Counted from the first letter of the stretch, positions 15,718-25,637 are shown. The stretch is 47,287 nucleotides of DNA from an uncultured Lachnospiraceae bacterium (GCA_947177165.1 CAMWTP010000043.1:1-47287); one strand, 5' to 3'. The notes: generated by a model not told the origin, from the sequence alone. Made by a program: numbers and translations.

Positions 15718-16680
15718 CTATACAATACCGCGGCCGCGGACCTTCTTGCTCACATGGTTACAGATCAGCACCAGCACACAGCCCACGAGGGAACGGAACA
15801 GACCAACAGCCGTCGAGTAACCATAGTTTGGCAGCGCAATCGCAAAAGTCTGGCGGTAAATATACGTCGCGATAACGTCAGATACATCAAAAACTGCATT
15901 GTTGTAAAGTACGAATACAGACTCGAACAGGTTCATAACCTTAGCAAGGTTCAGAATCAATACCGTGATGATCGTGTTGGACAGTGCGGGCAGTGTCACA
16001 AAGCGGATCTTCTGCATACGCGTAGCGCCGTCAATGTCTGCTGCCTCATACAGCTCCGGATTGATACCAGACAATGTTGCCAGATAGATGATAGTTCCCC
16101 AGCCAGTCTCTTTCCACACCTGGATAAACCAGTAAATCGGACGCCACCAGGTCGTACTTGCAAGGAAGTAGATATTCTTATCTGCCTCCTTCAAAACACC
16201 CCAGTCTCTCAAAATACCGTTCACCATACCAGTACTTGAAGGTGACAGGAACAAACTGAAAATTGATGCCACTACCGCCCACGACATGAAGTGCGGCAGA
16301 TAGATGATTGTCTGCAGTGTCTTCTTCGCAAACAGATTCTTCATCTCGTTCAGGAAAATAGATACCACAACCGCAGAAACATTGGTCAAAATCAGGTTTG
16401 CGATACTCAGCTCAAGTGTGTTCCAGAACGCAGTCCAGAACGCCGGCGTTGAAAACATCTTCGTAAAATGATCGAAACCGACAAAAACTTTAGCCCCTAC
16501 CGGCTTGTAATCATAAAACGCATAGCGCACACCGAGCATCGGCCAGTAATGCATAATAAGCAAAAATATCAAAACCGGCAGAAACATAATGTAGTATCCC
16601 CTGTTATTCCATATGCGGAGTCCTAGCGGTTTCTCCCGAACCTCTACGCCGCTGGAGGTTACGACTTTTTTCTTACCCAT
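15718..16680 (-). CDS. Carbohydrate ABC transporter permease, LplB type
   Basis: The second membrane subunit (320 residues) of the importer. A charged N-terminus with basic residues is followed by six TM segments; the EAA loop is YEAADIDGATRMQKIRFVTLP. NRGYYIMFLPVLIFLLIMHY and MLGVRYAFYDYKPVGA are family hallmarks. AGGAAGAAAACGGT precedes the ATG at 16680. It lies 13 bases upstream of the LplC-type gene and 220 bases downstream of the solute-binding protein gene, the usual order for this family. Confidence 0.93.
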   Translation of the reverse strand: MGKKKVVTSSGVEVREKPLGLRIWNNRGYYIMFLPVLIFLLIMHYWPMLGVRYAFYDYKPVGAKVFVGFDHFTKMFSTPAFWTAFWNTLELSIANLILTNVSAVVVSIFLNEMKNLFAKKTLQTIIYLPHFMSWAVVASIFSLFLSPSSTGMVNGILRDWGVLKEADKNIYFLASTTWWRPIYWFIQVWKETGWGTIIYLATLSGINPELYEAADIDGATRMQKIRFVTLPALSNTIITVLILNLAKVMNLFESVFVLYNNAVFDVSDVIATYIYRQTFAIALPNYGYSTAVGLFRSLVGCVLVLICNHVSKKVRGRGIV

Positions 16681-16770
16681 ACCGTTTTCTTCCTTTCTCT
16701 ATATATTTTTTGTTTGCGACCGGATCGGATCAAACGGTCACTACAACAGCTCAGCCCGTGTACTGATAAT

Positions 16771-16859
16771 ATTTGCGCTCCCGCCTATGGATCTGTAAAC
16801 AAATAACTTTACCGTTCTTGTCTATTTGCTCACAATTCCTTACAGACAGAAGCGCAAAT
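16771..16859 (-). repeat. Long-range inverted repeat after the solute-binding protein gene
   Basis: ATTTGCGCT (16771-16779) and AGCGCAAAT (16851-16859) are perfect 9-base arms 71 bases apart, in the 220-base gap between the binding protein and permease genes. Such intercistronic structures often protect the abundant binding-protein mRNA; that role is inferred here. No other gene is seen in the gap. Confidence 0.35.
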
Positions 16860-16900
16860 CGTTTGCTGTATTTTTATAAAGATTTCTGAACAGTTATTCT

Positions 16901-18595
16901 TTATTCAACATTCAGCTCTGCCAGACACTGGTCGATGATTGTGCCCACTGTATCAACATATGTCTGCATTGCTGACTCTACATCGCCGCCGTCCACTACG
17001 ACTGCCGTGATCACTGCCATCTGCGCGTCGTGGATTGTACCAGACTCGTTTGTATATGTCTCGGAAACCGGCGTAGCAGGCGCATCCACACAGTTCTCTG
17101 TAAAGAATTTGTTACCAGCTTCTGCAAGCTCATCCTGATCGTTGAAACCGTTTGTCAGCGGCGCGATCGCGAGCGCCGGATCAATGTAGTTCTTCTTCCA
17201 TACAGTGTTCGGATCATTCGGTGAAGGCTTCATATGGAATACGCCCTCTTCATAAGAATATGACTGCTCCTTGTCTGTTCCAGGATTGGTTGTGAACTCC
17301 TCTGCCTTTGTGGACCAGTGAACATCCTCTGCCCCGTATACCCACAATGTCTGAACAACATCGCCATCCAACATCGTATCCAACAGCGCATCGAACACTG
17401 CCTGGTTGTGTACAGGATCACCCTGGTCGATGATAACCCATACCGGTGCCTCTCTGTTGAGATAGCCGCCAATTGTATTCTTGATCTCCTGGATTGGCGG
17501 AAGCTGTACAAGCTCCTCGTCAACTTCATTCTTAATCAAAAAGTCTGTAAGATTTCTGTACCATGTACCTGCCCAGTATGTGAACACGCCGGCAGAACCC
17601 TTCTGGTCATTGGAGAACCACTTCTCACGCGCAATCTTTGTCGATGCGGTCAATGTCTCCGGGTCAATCGCACCATCCTTGTAAGCCTGCTGCATTCTCA
17701 GAAGCGCTTCCTTGGTAGCCTCCTCCTGGAACCCGTCTACCCATGTACCGTCCTCCTTCTGATAAATCGCAGGAAATGCTCCCTGCCAGAATTCAGGCAG
17801 ATAGTTGATCCACGGAGCCTCAGTTCCAATAAAGCCTGCCGCCACAACACCGTATGTATCACCGTCTACACCGTTTCCATCCGGATCTCCATCATGGAAT
17901 GCCATTAACATATTGTAGTAGTCATCATAAGTCTTGATGTCATCTATATTGATACCCACTGCATCAAGCCATGCTTTCTTGACATATGTAACGCAGCCAT
18001 TGCCATATGCAGGTGCAAAAGCATACAGATGACCTTCCGCATCCTTCATATTCTCATTGATAGCCGGAAGCGTAACTCTGGACTGGAATTCAGCGTTTGC
18101 GTAAGCGTCCGCCATATCCCACAGAAGACCTGTCGGCGCGTACTGCTTGAACATCTCAGCGCTCATGATCATCGCATCCGGATAATCCTGGCTTGCAAAG
18201 AGACGACCAACGGCATCCGTATAGCCCGAGTGGTCAAGCTGCTGGATTGTCAGATCAATTCCAACGGCCTCCTCCCACTGCTTCTCAAAATCTGCCTGCC
18301 CATTGTCCACAGAAGCGGTCAGGGTACCATTTACAACGACTGTTATTCCATCCTTGAGTACTTCGTGGTAATCCGGCTTCTCACCTGATGCTGTGTCTCC
18401 TGACGCGTCACTGCCTGATGCTGCATCGCTGTTGGATGCTGCTGCATCGTTTGAGCCAGAAGCTGATGCATCACTACCTGTCGATGCATTGTTTGAAGAT
18501 GAAGATGAGGCTGAGTCATCTCCGCCGCCTCCACATGCAACTAAGGAAAATACCATAGTTGACGCCAAAAGTAAAGATAATGCTTTCTTTTTCAT
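16901..18595 (-). CDS. Extracellular solute-binding lipoprotein, LplA type
   Basis: Lipoprotein (564 residues) that captures an oligosaccharide outside the cell and delivers it to the LplB/LplC-type permeases. The signal peptide ends in a lipobox with Cys21 (VFSLVACGG). Residues about 25-70 are a Ser/Ala/Asp/Gly-rich linker that lifts the domain off the membrane. The body is a family 1-type sugar-binding fold of the large Lpl subgroup (YTDAVGRLFASQDYPDAMI, ERKW-like region EKWFSNDQKGSAGVFTYWAG). GGGAGG precedes the ATG. First gene of the operon binding protein-LplB-LplC; it is divergent from the AraC regulator at 18888, the probable activator (inference). Confidence 0.93.
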   Translation of the reverse strand: MKKKALSLLLASTMVFSLVACGGGGDDSASSSSSNNASTGSDASASGSNDAAASNSDAASGSDASGDTASGEKPDYHEVLKDGITVVVNGTLTASVDNGQADFEKQWEEAVGIDLTIQQLDHSGYTDAVGRLFASQDYPDAMIMSAEMFKQYAPTGLLWDMADAYANAEFQSRVTLPAINENMKDAEGHLYAFAPAYGNGCVTYVKKAWLDAVGINIDDIKTYDDYYNMLMAFHDGDPDGNGVDGDTYGVVAAGFIGTEAPWINYLPEFWQGAFPAIYQKEDGTWVDGFQEEATKEALLRMQQAYKDGAIDPETLTASTKIAREKWFSNDQKGSAGVFTYWAGTWYRNLTDFLIKNEVDEELVQLPPIQEIKNTIGGYLNREAPVWVIIDQGDPVHNQAVFDALLDTMLDGDVVQTLWVYGAEDVHWSTKAEEFTTNPGTDKEQSYSYEEGVFHMKPSPNDPNTVWKKNYIDPALAIAPLTNGFNDQDELAEAGNKFFTENCVDAPATPVSETYTNESGTIHDAQMAVITAVVVDGGDVESAMQTYVDTVGTIIDQCLAELNVE

Positions 18596-18887
18596 TTCCT
18601 ACTTTCCTCCCTTTAATTTTTTACATAAAGTTTCAACCGGAGTCAGTACTTTTTTGTTTTGCCTCCGTATGTCATACACTTTAGCATTGTAAGCCTTTAC
18701 ATTCAAGCGACAATTTTTGAGGGAGGATGCATATTTTGATGATATCTTTTGAAAAAGTCCCAAAAATAAGGATTATGTAAGCAGTTACATATTGTAATTT
18801 TTTTATAAAGCTGATAAAATATTACTAAAATCAGATTAAATTTTACAATAAAAAACTTTCATAATTGTAAACTCAGGAGTAAAAAAC
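18596..18887. promoter_or_regulatory. Divergent control region between lplA-type and AraC-type genes
   Basis: 292 non-coding bases, strongly AT-rich on the regulator side (18740-18880). It must hold promoters for both divergent genes and probably the AraC-type binding sites. I see several T/A-rich -10 candidates but no pair clear enough to assign, and no strong palindrome. Confidence 0.4.
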
Positions 18888-21185
18888 GTGAATATAAAAT
18901 CTAAAAATATACAAACTGACCTAATTTTACCCCAAAACTATACAAGCTCTACAAACAGCAGACAGAATGACAAGCTGGTTCTGATGCTCAAGATGGTAAG
19001 TTCCTACAGCATTTTTCTCTTCATTATATTAATCTTATTTGTCCATATGTATATGTCAGACACAAAAAACGCCCGCAGCCAGTATCAGTGGCAGGTCAAG
19101 TCAGCACTTATGAGCAATGTGGAGCTTTTTGAGAAGGATCTTGATATCATGGAAGCATACTGCCGCCAGCTCCTGCAGGACAGCAGAATCCGAAAACTGG
19201 CAAGGGCAGACAAAGTAGACAACCAGCTTTTTGACCTTGGAATTGCGCTCGCAACCACCATGGCTACCGATGTATACCCGCAGGCACTCCTGCCGATGTC
19301 CGAGTTCTTCTGCTATTTTCCAAACTCAGAATTTGTGCTTGGCCCCGGCATCTTCATTGAAGAGGGGCGATATTACGACTGGGTTAAGGACTATTCTGAG
19401 GAGGAACATGAAACTTTTGTGGAAGCGCTTACATCACCTTCCAGTTACTACCACTTCATTCCCATGAACGCGTTCCGCCCTTTTAGCAGCAAGAACTTCT
19501 ATATGTATATAATAGACATGAATGACCTCTACTATATGGATGTCGACGTCGTAGCATGCTTTATTTGGGAGGAAGAAAAGCTTTCCTCCTTGTTCGGGTG
19601 TCTGGAAACAGAATCTCCGTACCGCTATCTGTCGATCTGCACAGAGCGCTCTGACAGCATTCTCTCACTGCATACTTCCGAGAGCGAAAACTTTGACAAG
19701 CTGATTGCAGATGATCAGCTTGATGAGATGAAAGGCTTTCTGCAAACCCAGAAAATGTCCATGGATGTTCATACCTCCGCAAATACTGGCTTTACATACT
19801 ACTACAGCTACCCATCCTACGACGCTACCACAAATAATGCACCCCCTCAAATTTTGTACGCTACAGTATTTGTGGCAGCGCTCGTAGGCGGTCTTATGAT
19901 TATCTTTATGCTCTCCAAACGCAATATCCGGCCAATTATCGAGCTCGACCAGAAGCTGCAGGTGACAGAACAGGAAAAAAGTAACCTGCAGGAAGAAAAA
20001 AGCCATCTTGAGGAAGTCATGGATAGCCAGCGCCCCATTATTTTCAATTCCTATGTGCGCCTGTTTCTGAGAGGCATGATCGCCTCTCCCGAAGAAGCTT
20101 CCTATGCGAAAGAATTTCTCGGTCTGACAGACGAAAACTATATATACAATGGTCTGTACATAGTCGCATACAACAGTGCGAATGAATACCAGTCATGCTC
20201 AAATGAATTTATCTCGCTTGAAGAGTGCAGTCAGATTGTATTGGATACTCTGAAACAATATATGGGTGATCCGCTCTACTGTTTTAGTCCGTCCGACCGT
20301 GTTTATGCACTCATTGTTGTCGGAAAGCCTGATGATGAACAGGATCTGATCATCAAAACCAATGAAGCGGTTATAAAACTGCATGATTATCTGTTAGACA
20401 CTTATGGAATCTGGCTCTTTGCGGGTATCGGAAAAAATACCAATGACATCATAAACGTGTGGGAATCCTACCAGCAGGCGATGGAGGCCGTCAACTACAC
20501 CAGCAAAAATTATATCTTTTTTCCGTACGAATTTATCAAGAAGGATTCCAGTGCGTTTTACTATCCGACAGAACTCTCGACAAAGCTGATTCACTTTATC
20601 ACGACAGGCAACACATCACAGGTACTGGAGCTGTTTAACTTACTGCATCAGGAAAATATAGAAGAACGCTCTCTTCCTATCAATATGGTACAGTTTTTGC
20701 TTTCAGACATCCGCAATACTCTGCTGAAGGCGAGATTTGCACTCCCGCAAAACATATCCGCTGAAACAATCAAGAGTCTGGATGAAACCTTCAGCCAGCA
20801 CGTTTCCTTCAAGCTCTGTGAAGATATCGCGCTCCGGCTCTGTGAACTTTTTACCACTAAGACGGAGGACTCCGACCTGATCTCTACGATCGAGAAATAT
20901 ATTCACGACAACTACACAGATCCTTCCATGGGACTCAACAAGATCTCAGATGAATTTCAAATATCGGAAAGTTATTTCTCCCATCTCTTCAAGGAGAAAA
21001 AGGGCGTAAACTTCTCAACATATCTGGAAAATATGCGCCTGAGCGAAGCTTCCAGACTGATTCGTGAGACGGATGTCAGTCTGAATGAATTATACCTCTC
21101 TGTGGGTTACAACAATGCGAACACATTCCGTCGTGCTTTCAAAAAAGTCTACGGCGTGACGCCAAGCGCGATGCGCGATGGATGA
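18888..21185 (+). CDS. Membrane-bound AraC-family transcription regulator
   Basis: Regulator of 765 residues: TM1 at about 36-56, an extracytoplasmic sensor domain of about 260 residues, TM2 at about 318-345, a short coiled coil (EQEKSNLQEEKSHLEEV), a cytoplasmic middle region, and a C-terminal AraC pair of helix-turn-helix motifs (about 665-763: LNKISDEFQISESYFSHLF, then YLSVGYNNANTFRRAFKKVY). It probably senses sugar, or sugar-loaded binding protein, outside and activates the adjacent transporter operon. Start is GTG with AGGAG upstream. The design fuses what YesM-type kinases and YesN-type AraC regulators do as two proteins. It is convergent with pyrC beyond two hairpins. Confidence 0.92.
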   Translation: MNIKSKNIQTDLILPQNYTSSTNSRQNDKLVLMLKMVSSYSIFLFIILILFVHMYMSDTKNARSQYQWQVKSALMSNVELFEKDLDIMEAYCRQLLQDSRIRKLARADKVDNQLFDLGIALATTMATDVYPQALLPMSEFFCYFPNSEFVLGPGIFIEEGRYYDWVKDYSEEEHETFVEALTSPSSYYHFIPMNAFRPFSSKNFYMYIIDMNDLYYMDVDVVACFIWEEEKLSSLFGCLETESPYRYLSICTERSDSILSLHTSESENFDKLIADDQLDEMKGFLQTQKMSMDVHTSANTGFTYYYSYPSYDATTNNAPPQILYATVFVAALVGGLMIIFMLSKRNIRPIIELDQKLQVTEQEKSNLQEEKSHLEEVMDSQRPIIFNSYVRLFLRGMIASPEEASYAKEFLGLTDENYIYNGLYIVAYNSANEYQSCSNEFISLEECSQIVLDTLKQYMGDPLYCFSPSDRVYALIVVGKPDDEQDLIIKTNEAVIKLHDYLLDTYGIWLFAGIGKNTNDIINVWESYQQAMEAVNYTSKNYIFFPYEFIKKDSSAFYYPTELSTKLIHFITTGNTSQVLELFNLLHQENIEERSLPINMVQFLLSDIRNTLLKARFALPQNISAETIKSLDETFSQHVSFKLCEDIALRLCELFTTKTEDSDLISTIEKYIHDNYTDPSMGLNKISDEFQISESYFSHLFKEKKGVNFSTYLENMRLSEASRLIRETDVSLNELYLSVGYNNANTFRRAFKKVYGVTPSAMRDG

Positions 21186-21190
21186 ACAGA

Positions 21191-21234
21191 CTGCCTGTGT
21201 CCTGACGAAAAAAAACGCAGCAGGACACAGGCAG
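21191..21234. terminator. Terminator hairpin 1 after the AraC regulator gene
   Basis: CTGCCTGTGTCCTG (21191-21204) and CAGGACACAGGCAG (21221-21234) form a perfect 14-bp stem directly after the regulator's stop codon. No long T-run follows, so it may act with the next hairpin. Confidence 0.7.
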
Positions 21235-21244
21235 GCAAGAAAGG

Positions 21245-21275
21245 CACATCCCCCTGCATCATCCAGGGGGATGTG
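21245..21275. terminator. Terminator hairpin 2 between AraC regulator and pyrC
   Basis: CACATCCCCCTG (21245-21256) pairs with CAGGGGGATGTG (21264-21275), 12 bp with a 7-base loop. It lies between the convergent regulator and pyrC genes and probably serves pyrC on the minus strand. Confidence 0.65.
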
Positions 21276-21299
21276 GACAGTTTGTCCATTGTTTACACA

Positions 21300-22607
21300 T
21301 CAGTGATATGCAATCCTCCCGTCCACAATCGTATATTTCACAACACCCTTAAGTGTCTGGCCTGTAAACGGCGAGTTGGAGGACTTCGACACAAAATCTT
21401 TTATGACCTGCGACGCGTTGACATCAAAAATCACAAGGTCGGCTGCGCTTCCCTCTGACAGTGTCCCTGCGGGAAGTCCATACATTTTGGCAGGATTTGT
21501 CGACATTCTCTCAATTAGCTGTCCGACCGATAGTTGATTCTTATCAACGAGATTCGTGACACCAAGCGCAAGCGCCGTCTCCAAGCCGATAATGCCGCTC
21601 GGGGCCTCGGTGATCGGCTTTTCTTTCTCCTCTTTGCTGTGCGGGGCATGATCTGTGGCGATAATATCAATTGTCCCGTCCCTCAGCCCTTCTATGATTG
21701 CCTGTCTGTCGGCTTCCTCGCGCAGCGGCGGATTCATCTTGGCATACGTTCCATATTGAATCACTGCCTCCTCTGTCAGGCTGAAATGATGCGGGGTCGC
21801 TTCTGCATGGATATTGTTCCTGCCCAGGGCTGCCGCTCTCCGCTTCGCCTGTCTGACAAGCTCCACACCCTCCCTGGTACTGATATGCTGAATATTTAAA
21901 ATAGCCCCCGTTTTCAATGCTATCTCCAGGTCACGCCCGATCAGCGATGTCTCCGCATCCCTCGGCGAACCGCCGATCCCATAATGCGCTGATGCCTTCC
22001 CCCTGTTCACACCATTGTTTGTGATTAATGCGGGATTTTCCTCGTGAAGGCTGACCGGCACTTGCAGCGCTGCTGCTTTCGTCATTGCCTGCTCCATCAG
22101 TTCCGCGTCCACGATCGGAATCCCGTCATCGGTAAATCCCACTGCTCCTCCCGCCAGCAGCGCATCCATGTCCGTCAGCTCTTTCCCCGCCATTCCCTTT
22201 GTCACCGTGGCACAGGTGTATATTTTTAGCTCCGTCTCTTTCCCTTTATCAATTACATATGTCAGCGTATTGATGCCGTCGACTGCAGGTTTTGTGTTTG
22301 CCATCAGCACCACACTCGTAAATCCCCCCTTCAGCGCCGCCCGGCTCCCTGTCTCAATATCCTCCTTATGCGTAAAACCCGGATCCCGGAAATGTACATG
22401 TACATCCACCAATCCAGGTGCCACAATACAGCCGGATGCATCGATTACTTCACAGTCCGCTCCGCATTCACCGCTCCACTTCTGTAAATCCTCTTTTACG
22501 ATCTCATCAGCTATTTTCGCAATTTTCCCGTCTTTTACCAGAACATCCGCCATCTGTTCCACACTGTTTGCGGGATCAATCACCGTGCCGTTTTTTATCA
22601 AAAGCAT
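21300..22607 (-). CDS. pyrC: Dihydroorotase
   Basis: Cytoplasmic metalloenzyme (435 residues) that closes carbamoyl-aspartate to dihydroorotate in pyrimidine synthesis. The amidohydrolase motifs are present: metal-binding HxH in DVHVHFRDPGF, His in SLHEENPAL, His in NIQHISTREG, and catalytic Asp in ATDHAPHSKEEK. Length and motifs match the type I class. I start at MLLIKNGTVIDPAN, the conserved N-terminus, with AGAGAGG about 9 bases upstream; twelve extra codons upstream are not conserved-looking. No other pyr gene is within the window. It follows a PrcB-like lipoprotein gene on the same strand with a hairpin between them. Confidence 0.95.
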   Translation of the reverse strand: MLLIKNGTVIDPANSVEQMADVLVKDGKIAKIADEIVKEDLQKWSGECGADCEVIDASGCIVAPGLVDVHVHFRDPGFTHKEDIETGSRAALKGGFTSVVLMANTKPAVDGINTLTYVIDKGKETELKIYTCATVTKGMAGKELTDMDALLAGGAVGFTDDGIPIVDAELMEQAMTKAAALQVPVSLHEENPALITNNGVNRGKASAHYGIGGSPRDAETSLIGRDLEIALKTGAILNIQHISTREGVELVRQAKRRAAALGRNNIHAEATPHHFSLTEEAVIQYGTYAKMNPPLREEADRQAIIEGLRDGTIDIIATDHAPHSKEEKEKPITEAPSGIIGLETALALGVTNLVDKNQLSVGQLIERMSTNPAKMYGLPAGTLSEGSAADLVIFDVNASQVIKDFVSKSSNSPFTGQTLKGVVKYTIVDGRIAYH

Positions 22608-22666
22608 CTCCTTGTACCTCTCTTTTTTTATTCTACTATTCAAAAATATCTTTCTGCCGCAGTGCG

Positions 22667-22693
22667 AACCCGGAAGTTTTTCGCTTCCGGGTT
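22667..22693. terminator. Hairpin between PrcB-like gene and pyrC
   Basis: AACCCGGAAG (22667-22676) pairs with CTTCCGGGTT (22684-22693), a 10-bp stem with a 7-base loop. Neither strand shows a good T-run after it. It probably marks the end of the PrcB-like transcript. Confidence 0.5.
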
Positions 22694-22728
22694 CCGGTTT
22701 GTCATTTCCTGTTATTATATCATATATT

Positions 22729-23184
22729 TTACTTAAATTCTATCATCTTATCCGCGATATTCATCGTCTTTACCACAATATACGGCCGCGTCGGTGTCTT
22801 CGTCACATTCTCTGCCTTTCCCGGCCCGATCAACGTCGTGTCAATGACCAGTGTATCCTCCGTCTCATAAAACGCATTGACACTGATGCTATACCCCCCG
22901 CTTGGCTGCTCACCGTAACCGATTGCTATGTAGAGCTGCTCACCCAGCGTGTAACTGATCTGGAACGGATCTGCGTACTTCTCCGCGATAATGTCTTTTA
23001 AGGAATCTGGCTGCTGGTCCTCTCCAACCACAGTGAAATCAATATCTTTGATTTTGTCCTCCGGAATCTCCTCCCCGGAACTGCAGCCAAGTATTCCTAT
23101 GGTCAGCAGCGCAGCCAGCATTGTCAGTACAAGCTTTCTTTTTCCCTTTTTCATCAAATGCATAAAATCCATAAATATGTCCAT
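22729..23184 (-). CDS. PrcB-like lipoprotein
   Basis: Small lipoprotein of 151 residues. The signal peptide ends in the lipobox IGILGCSS. The C-terminal half has GYGEQPSGGYSISV and the following beta strands, which match the C-terminal domain of PrcB (a subunit of the PrcA/PrtP protease complex of Treponema); in Firmicutes the same domain is found in stand-alone lipoproteins of unknown function. GGAGG lies 5 bases before the ATG at 23184. No protease gene is adjacent, so the role is open. Confidence 0.75.
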   Translation of the reverse strand: MDIFMDFMHLMKKGKRKLVLTMLAALLTIGILGCSSGEEIPEDKIKDIDFTVVGEDQQPDSLKDIIAEKYADPFQISYTLGEQLYIAIGYGEQPSGGYSISVNAFYETEDTLVIDTTLIGPGKAENVTKTPTRPYIVVKTMNIADKMIEFK

Positions 23185-23335
23185 ATTTCCTCCTAAAACA
23201 TAGCGGTAGCGATTGACGCTTTTATCTATAATTATGTCTTATTTCAAAAAGATATACGTTTTTAGTTGATTTTACACATAAAAATGTATAAGATATACTC
23301 ATTGGTATATTACTTAGGAAAGGTATGGTATTTTT

Positions 23336-24070
23336 ATGATTCGATTGATTCTCGTGGCAGGCTTTGTCATCCTCTTTCTGATACTGAGCATGCCGGTCAT
23401 GTTCGTGGAATGGATCATTGGCAAATATAACCCCGATCTCAAGAGCCGTTCCAGTCTGGCCATCGTCAACTGGGCCTTCCGGTGCGTGCGCTTTCTGGCG
23501 GGCACAAAAGTGGATTACATCGGCGAGGAAAATATTCCGACAGACACGCCTGTGCTCTATATTGGAAACCACAGAAGCTTTTTTGACATCGTGCTGACGT
23601 ACGTGCGCGTTCCACGCCCCACCGGATATATTGCAAAAAAGAGCATGGAGAAAGTTCCTCTGCTGAATATCTGGATGCGCAACCTGCACTGCCTGTTTCT
23701 TGACCGGGAAAATATCAAGGCCGGGATGCAGACCATCCTCGCAGCGATTGACCTGATGAGGAATGGCAAGTCCATCTGCATCTTCCCCGAGGGCACCAGA
23801 AACAAGGAGGAGGGCACACTGCTTCCCTTCCACGAAGGAAGCTTCAAGATTGCCGCCAAGGCAAACTGTCCGATTGTCCCCATGACGATCAACAACAGTG
23901 CCGCTGTCTTTGAGAACCAGTTTCCATGGATAAAAAAAGCGCATGTAATTATTGAGTACGGCAAACCAGTCTATATCAAAGAACTCCCCAAGGAACAGCA
24001 GAAAAAGCTGGCTCCCTATGTGCAGGAGATTATTCTGGAGACATACAACAAAAATAAAGTCAACATATGA
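23336..24070 (+). CDS. plsC: 1-acyl-sn-glycerol-3-phosphate acyltransferase
   Basis: Membrane acyltransferase (244 residues) that converts lysophosphatidic acid to phosphatidic acid in phospholipid synthesis. An N-terminal hydrophobic helix (about 2-20) is followed by the catalytic NHRSFFD block (HX4D, near residue 80) and the substrate-binding block FPEGTRN (near 145). AGGAAAGG lies before the ATG at 23336. It stands alone on the plus strand between a PrcB-like lipoprotein gene and murF, with a terminator directly after it. Family and function are secure. Confidence 0.93.
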   Translation: MIRLILVAGFVILFLILSMPVMFVEWIIGKYNPDLKSRSSLAIVNWAFRCVRFLAGTKVDYIGEENIPTDTPVLYIGNHRSFFDIVLTYVRVPRPTGYIAKKSMEKVPLLNIWMRNLHCLFLDRENIKAGMQTILAAIDLMRNGKSICIFPEGTRNKEEGTLLPFHEGSFKIAAKANCPIVPMTINNSAAVFENQFPWIKKAHVIIEYGKPVYIKELPKEQQKKLAPYVQEIILETYNKNKVNI

Positions 24071-24073
24071 AAC

Positions 24074-24109
24074 AAAGCGGAAACCCGCGATCACGATGGT
24101 TTCCGCTTT
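24074..24109. terminator. Terminator after plsC
   Basis: AAAGCGGAAACC (24074-24085) pairs with GGTTTCCGCTTT (24098-24109), a perfect 12-bp stem 4 bases after the plsC stop. It also lies beyond the end of the convergent murF gene. Confidence 0.8.
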
Positions 24110-24166
24110 ACCCATTTTATTATAGCTGATTTACGCAGTGTGTAAAAAATGAAATGTCTTATCAAG

Positions 24167-25612
24167 TCATGACAATTTCTCTATAATTTCCTCAAAATGC
24201 ATCCCATGTGATGCCTTGACGAGCACGATATCACCGTCACAGATGATCTCTTCAATATCCTCAAACAGCGCTTCTTTATTCTCATAATAGTAAATTTTTG
24301 CAGACGTGTTATCCACACTCACCGCGCCGTCATACATATTTTTGCACAATTTCCCCACACAGACGATCACGTCAATATTTTTCTTTGCCGCGCAGGCGCC
24401 AACTTCGCGGTGCAGTGCGGCCTCATCGGTCCCGAGCTCAAACATATCCCCGAGAATTGCAGCTTTCCGTATGTTTGGAATCCGTCCCGACTGCCCTGCC
24501 CTATCCGGAACATCTGTCATATGGAGCAAGTCAAGCGCCGCCTTCATCGAGACAGGATTGGCATTGTAACAGTCGTCAATCAGTGTGAACCTGTCCGTGC
24601 GGATCACATGGCTTCTGCCGCCGACAGCCTCCACATCCCGGATTCCAGCCTGAATCTGCTGCGTCGACATGCCAAAGAGCACCCCCACCGTAGTCGCGGC
24701 AAGTGCATTGTACATCATATGCTCCCCGGGAAGCGGTATCTCCGCCGTAAAATCAGACTCCATACCAGGTTCCGCAAGCATTTCTCTGATATGGATCTGC
24801 GCTCTGCTGCCAATCAGTCCCTTGTTCTCATAGTTGTCTGCATAAACTGCACTGTTGCTTCCACTGCCAAAAAACACCGGAACACTTCCTTTGACTTCCC
24901 TGATTGTGACCAGCTTGTCATCATCGCCGTTCAGGCAAATCCGGCCGCCCTCCTGCATGAAATCGAAAATTTCCGTCTTCGCCCGCAGGATCCCGTCTCT
25001 CGTCCCGAGATTTTCCAGATGACACTGCCCGATATTTGTAATCAGGCACACATCCGGTCTTGCAATCCTACTCAGCCTGTGCATCTCGCCAAAGTCGCTG
25101 ATCCCCATCTCCAGAACCGCAATCTCACAATCGCCGCGAATCTGGAGCACTGTCAGCGGCAATCCCACCTCATTGTTAAAATTTCCTTCCGTCTTCAACA
25201 CGCGAAAGCCCTTTGAAAGCACACTTGCCACAAATTCCTTTGTGCTGGTCTTGCCGACGCTCCCCGTGATGCCTACTACCTTAACGGCAAGCTGTGCCCT
25301 GTAATACTCCGCCGCATCCTTCAACGCCTGAAAGCTGTTCTCCACGACAATATATGCGCCCCGGGGGTTTACAGGTGCCTTCTCGCAGATTACCCCCATC
25401 GCACCGGCATCAAATACCTGATCGATGAAGCTGTGTCCATCCACATGCTCACCGCGCGTTGCGATAAAGATATAGTCCTTCCCCACCTTGCGTGAATCGA
25501 GCACTACCCCCGCAGCCTCTGTCGTATCCGCGTTGACAGCAGATGACATTCCTTCCGTATATAGAACACCATGTACGGCTTCCGCGATTTTTTTCAAAGT
25601 CATATTTCTCAT
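24167..25612 (-). CDS. murF: UDP-MurNAc-tripeptide--D-alanyl-D-alanine ligase
   Basis: Cytoplasmic Mur ligase (481 residues) that adds D-Ala-D-Ala to the UDP-muramoyl tripeptide. The N-terminal domain (MTLKKIAEAVHG) is followed by the ATP loop GITGSVGKTSTKEF, the central ligase domain (EGNFNNEVGLPLTVL) and the C-terminal domain (DDCYNANPVSMKAAL, AILGDMFELG). I start at the ATG at 25612 because GGAGGGG lies 5 bases upstream; a longer frame would overlap ddl. It follows ddl by 25 bases, so product of one enzyme (D-Ala-D-Ala) is the substrate of the next. Confidence 0.95.
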   Translation of the reverse strand: MRNMTLKKIAEAVHGVLYTEGMSSAVNADTTEAAGVVLDSRKVGKDYIFIATRGEHVDGHSFIDQVFDAGAMGVICEKAPVNPRGAYIVVENSFQALKDAAEYYRAQLAVKVVGITGSVGKTSTKEFVASVLSKGFRVLKTEGNFNNEVGLPLTVLQIRGDCEIAVLEMGISDFGEMHRLSRIARPDVCLITNIGQCHLENLGTRDGILRAKTEIFDFMQEGGRICLNGDDDKLVTIREVKGSVPVFFGSGSNSAVYADNYENKGLIGSRAQIHIREMLAEPGMESDFTAEIPLPGEHMMYNALAATTVGVLFGMSTQQIQAGIRDVEAVGGRSHVIRTDRFTLIDDCYNANPVSMKAALDLLHMTDVPDRAGQSGRIPNIRKAAILGDMFELGTDEAALHREVGACAAKKNIDVIVCVGKLCKNMYDGAVSVDNTSAKIYYYENKEALFEDIEEIICDGDIVLVKASHGMHFEEIIEKLS

Positions 25613-25637
25613 GACAGCCCCTCCAACACGATCACAT

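Noticed and set aside
16886..16896. CTGAACAGTTA as a third copy of the inverted-repeat element end
   Set aside because: No matching opposite end within 300 bases; a chance match downstream of the binding-protein gene.
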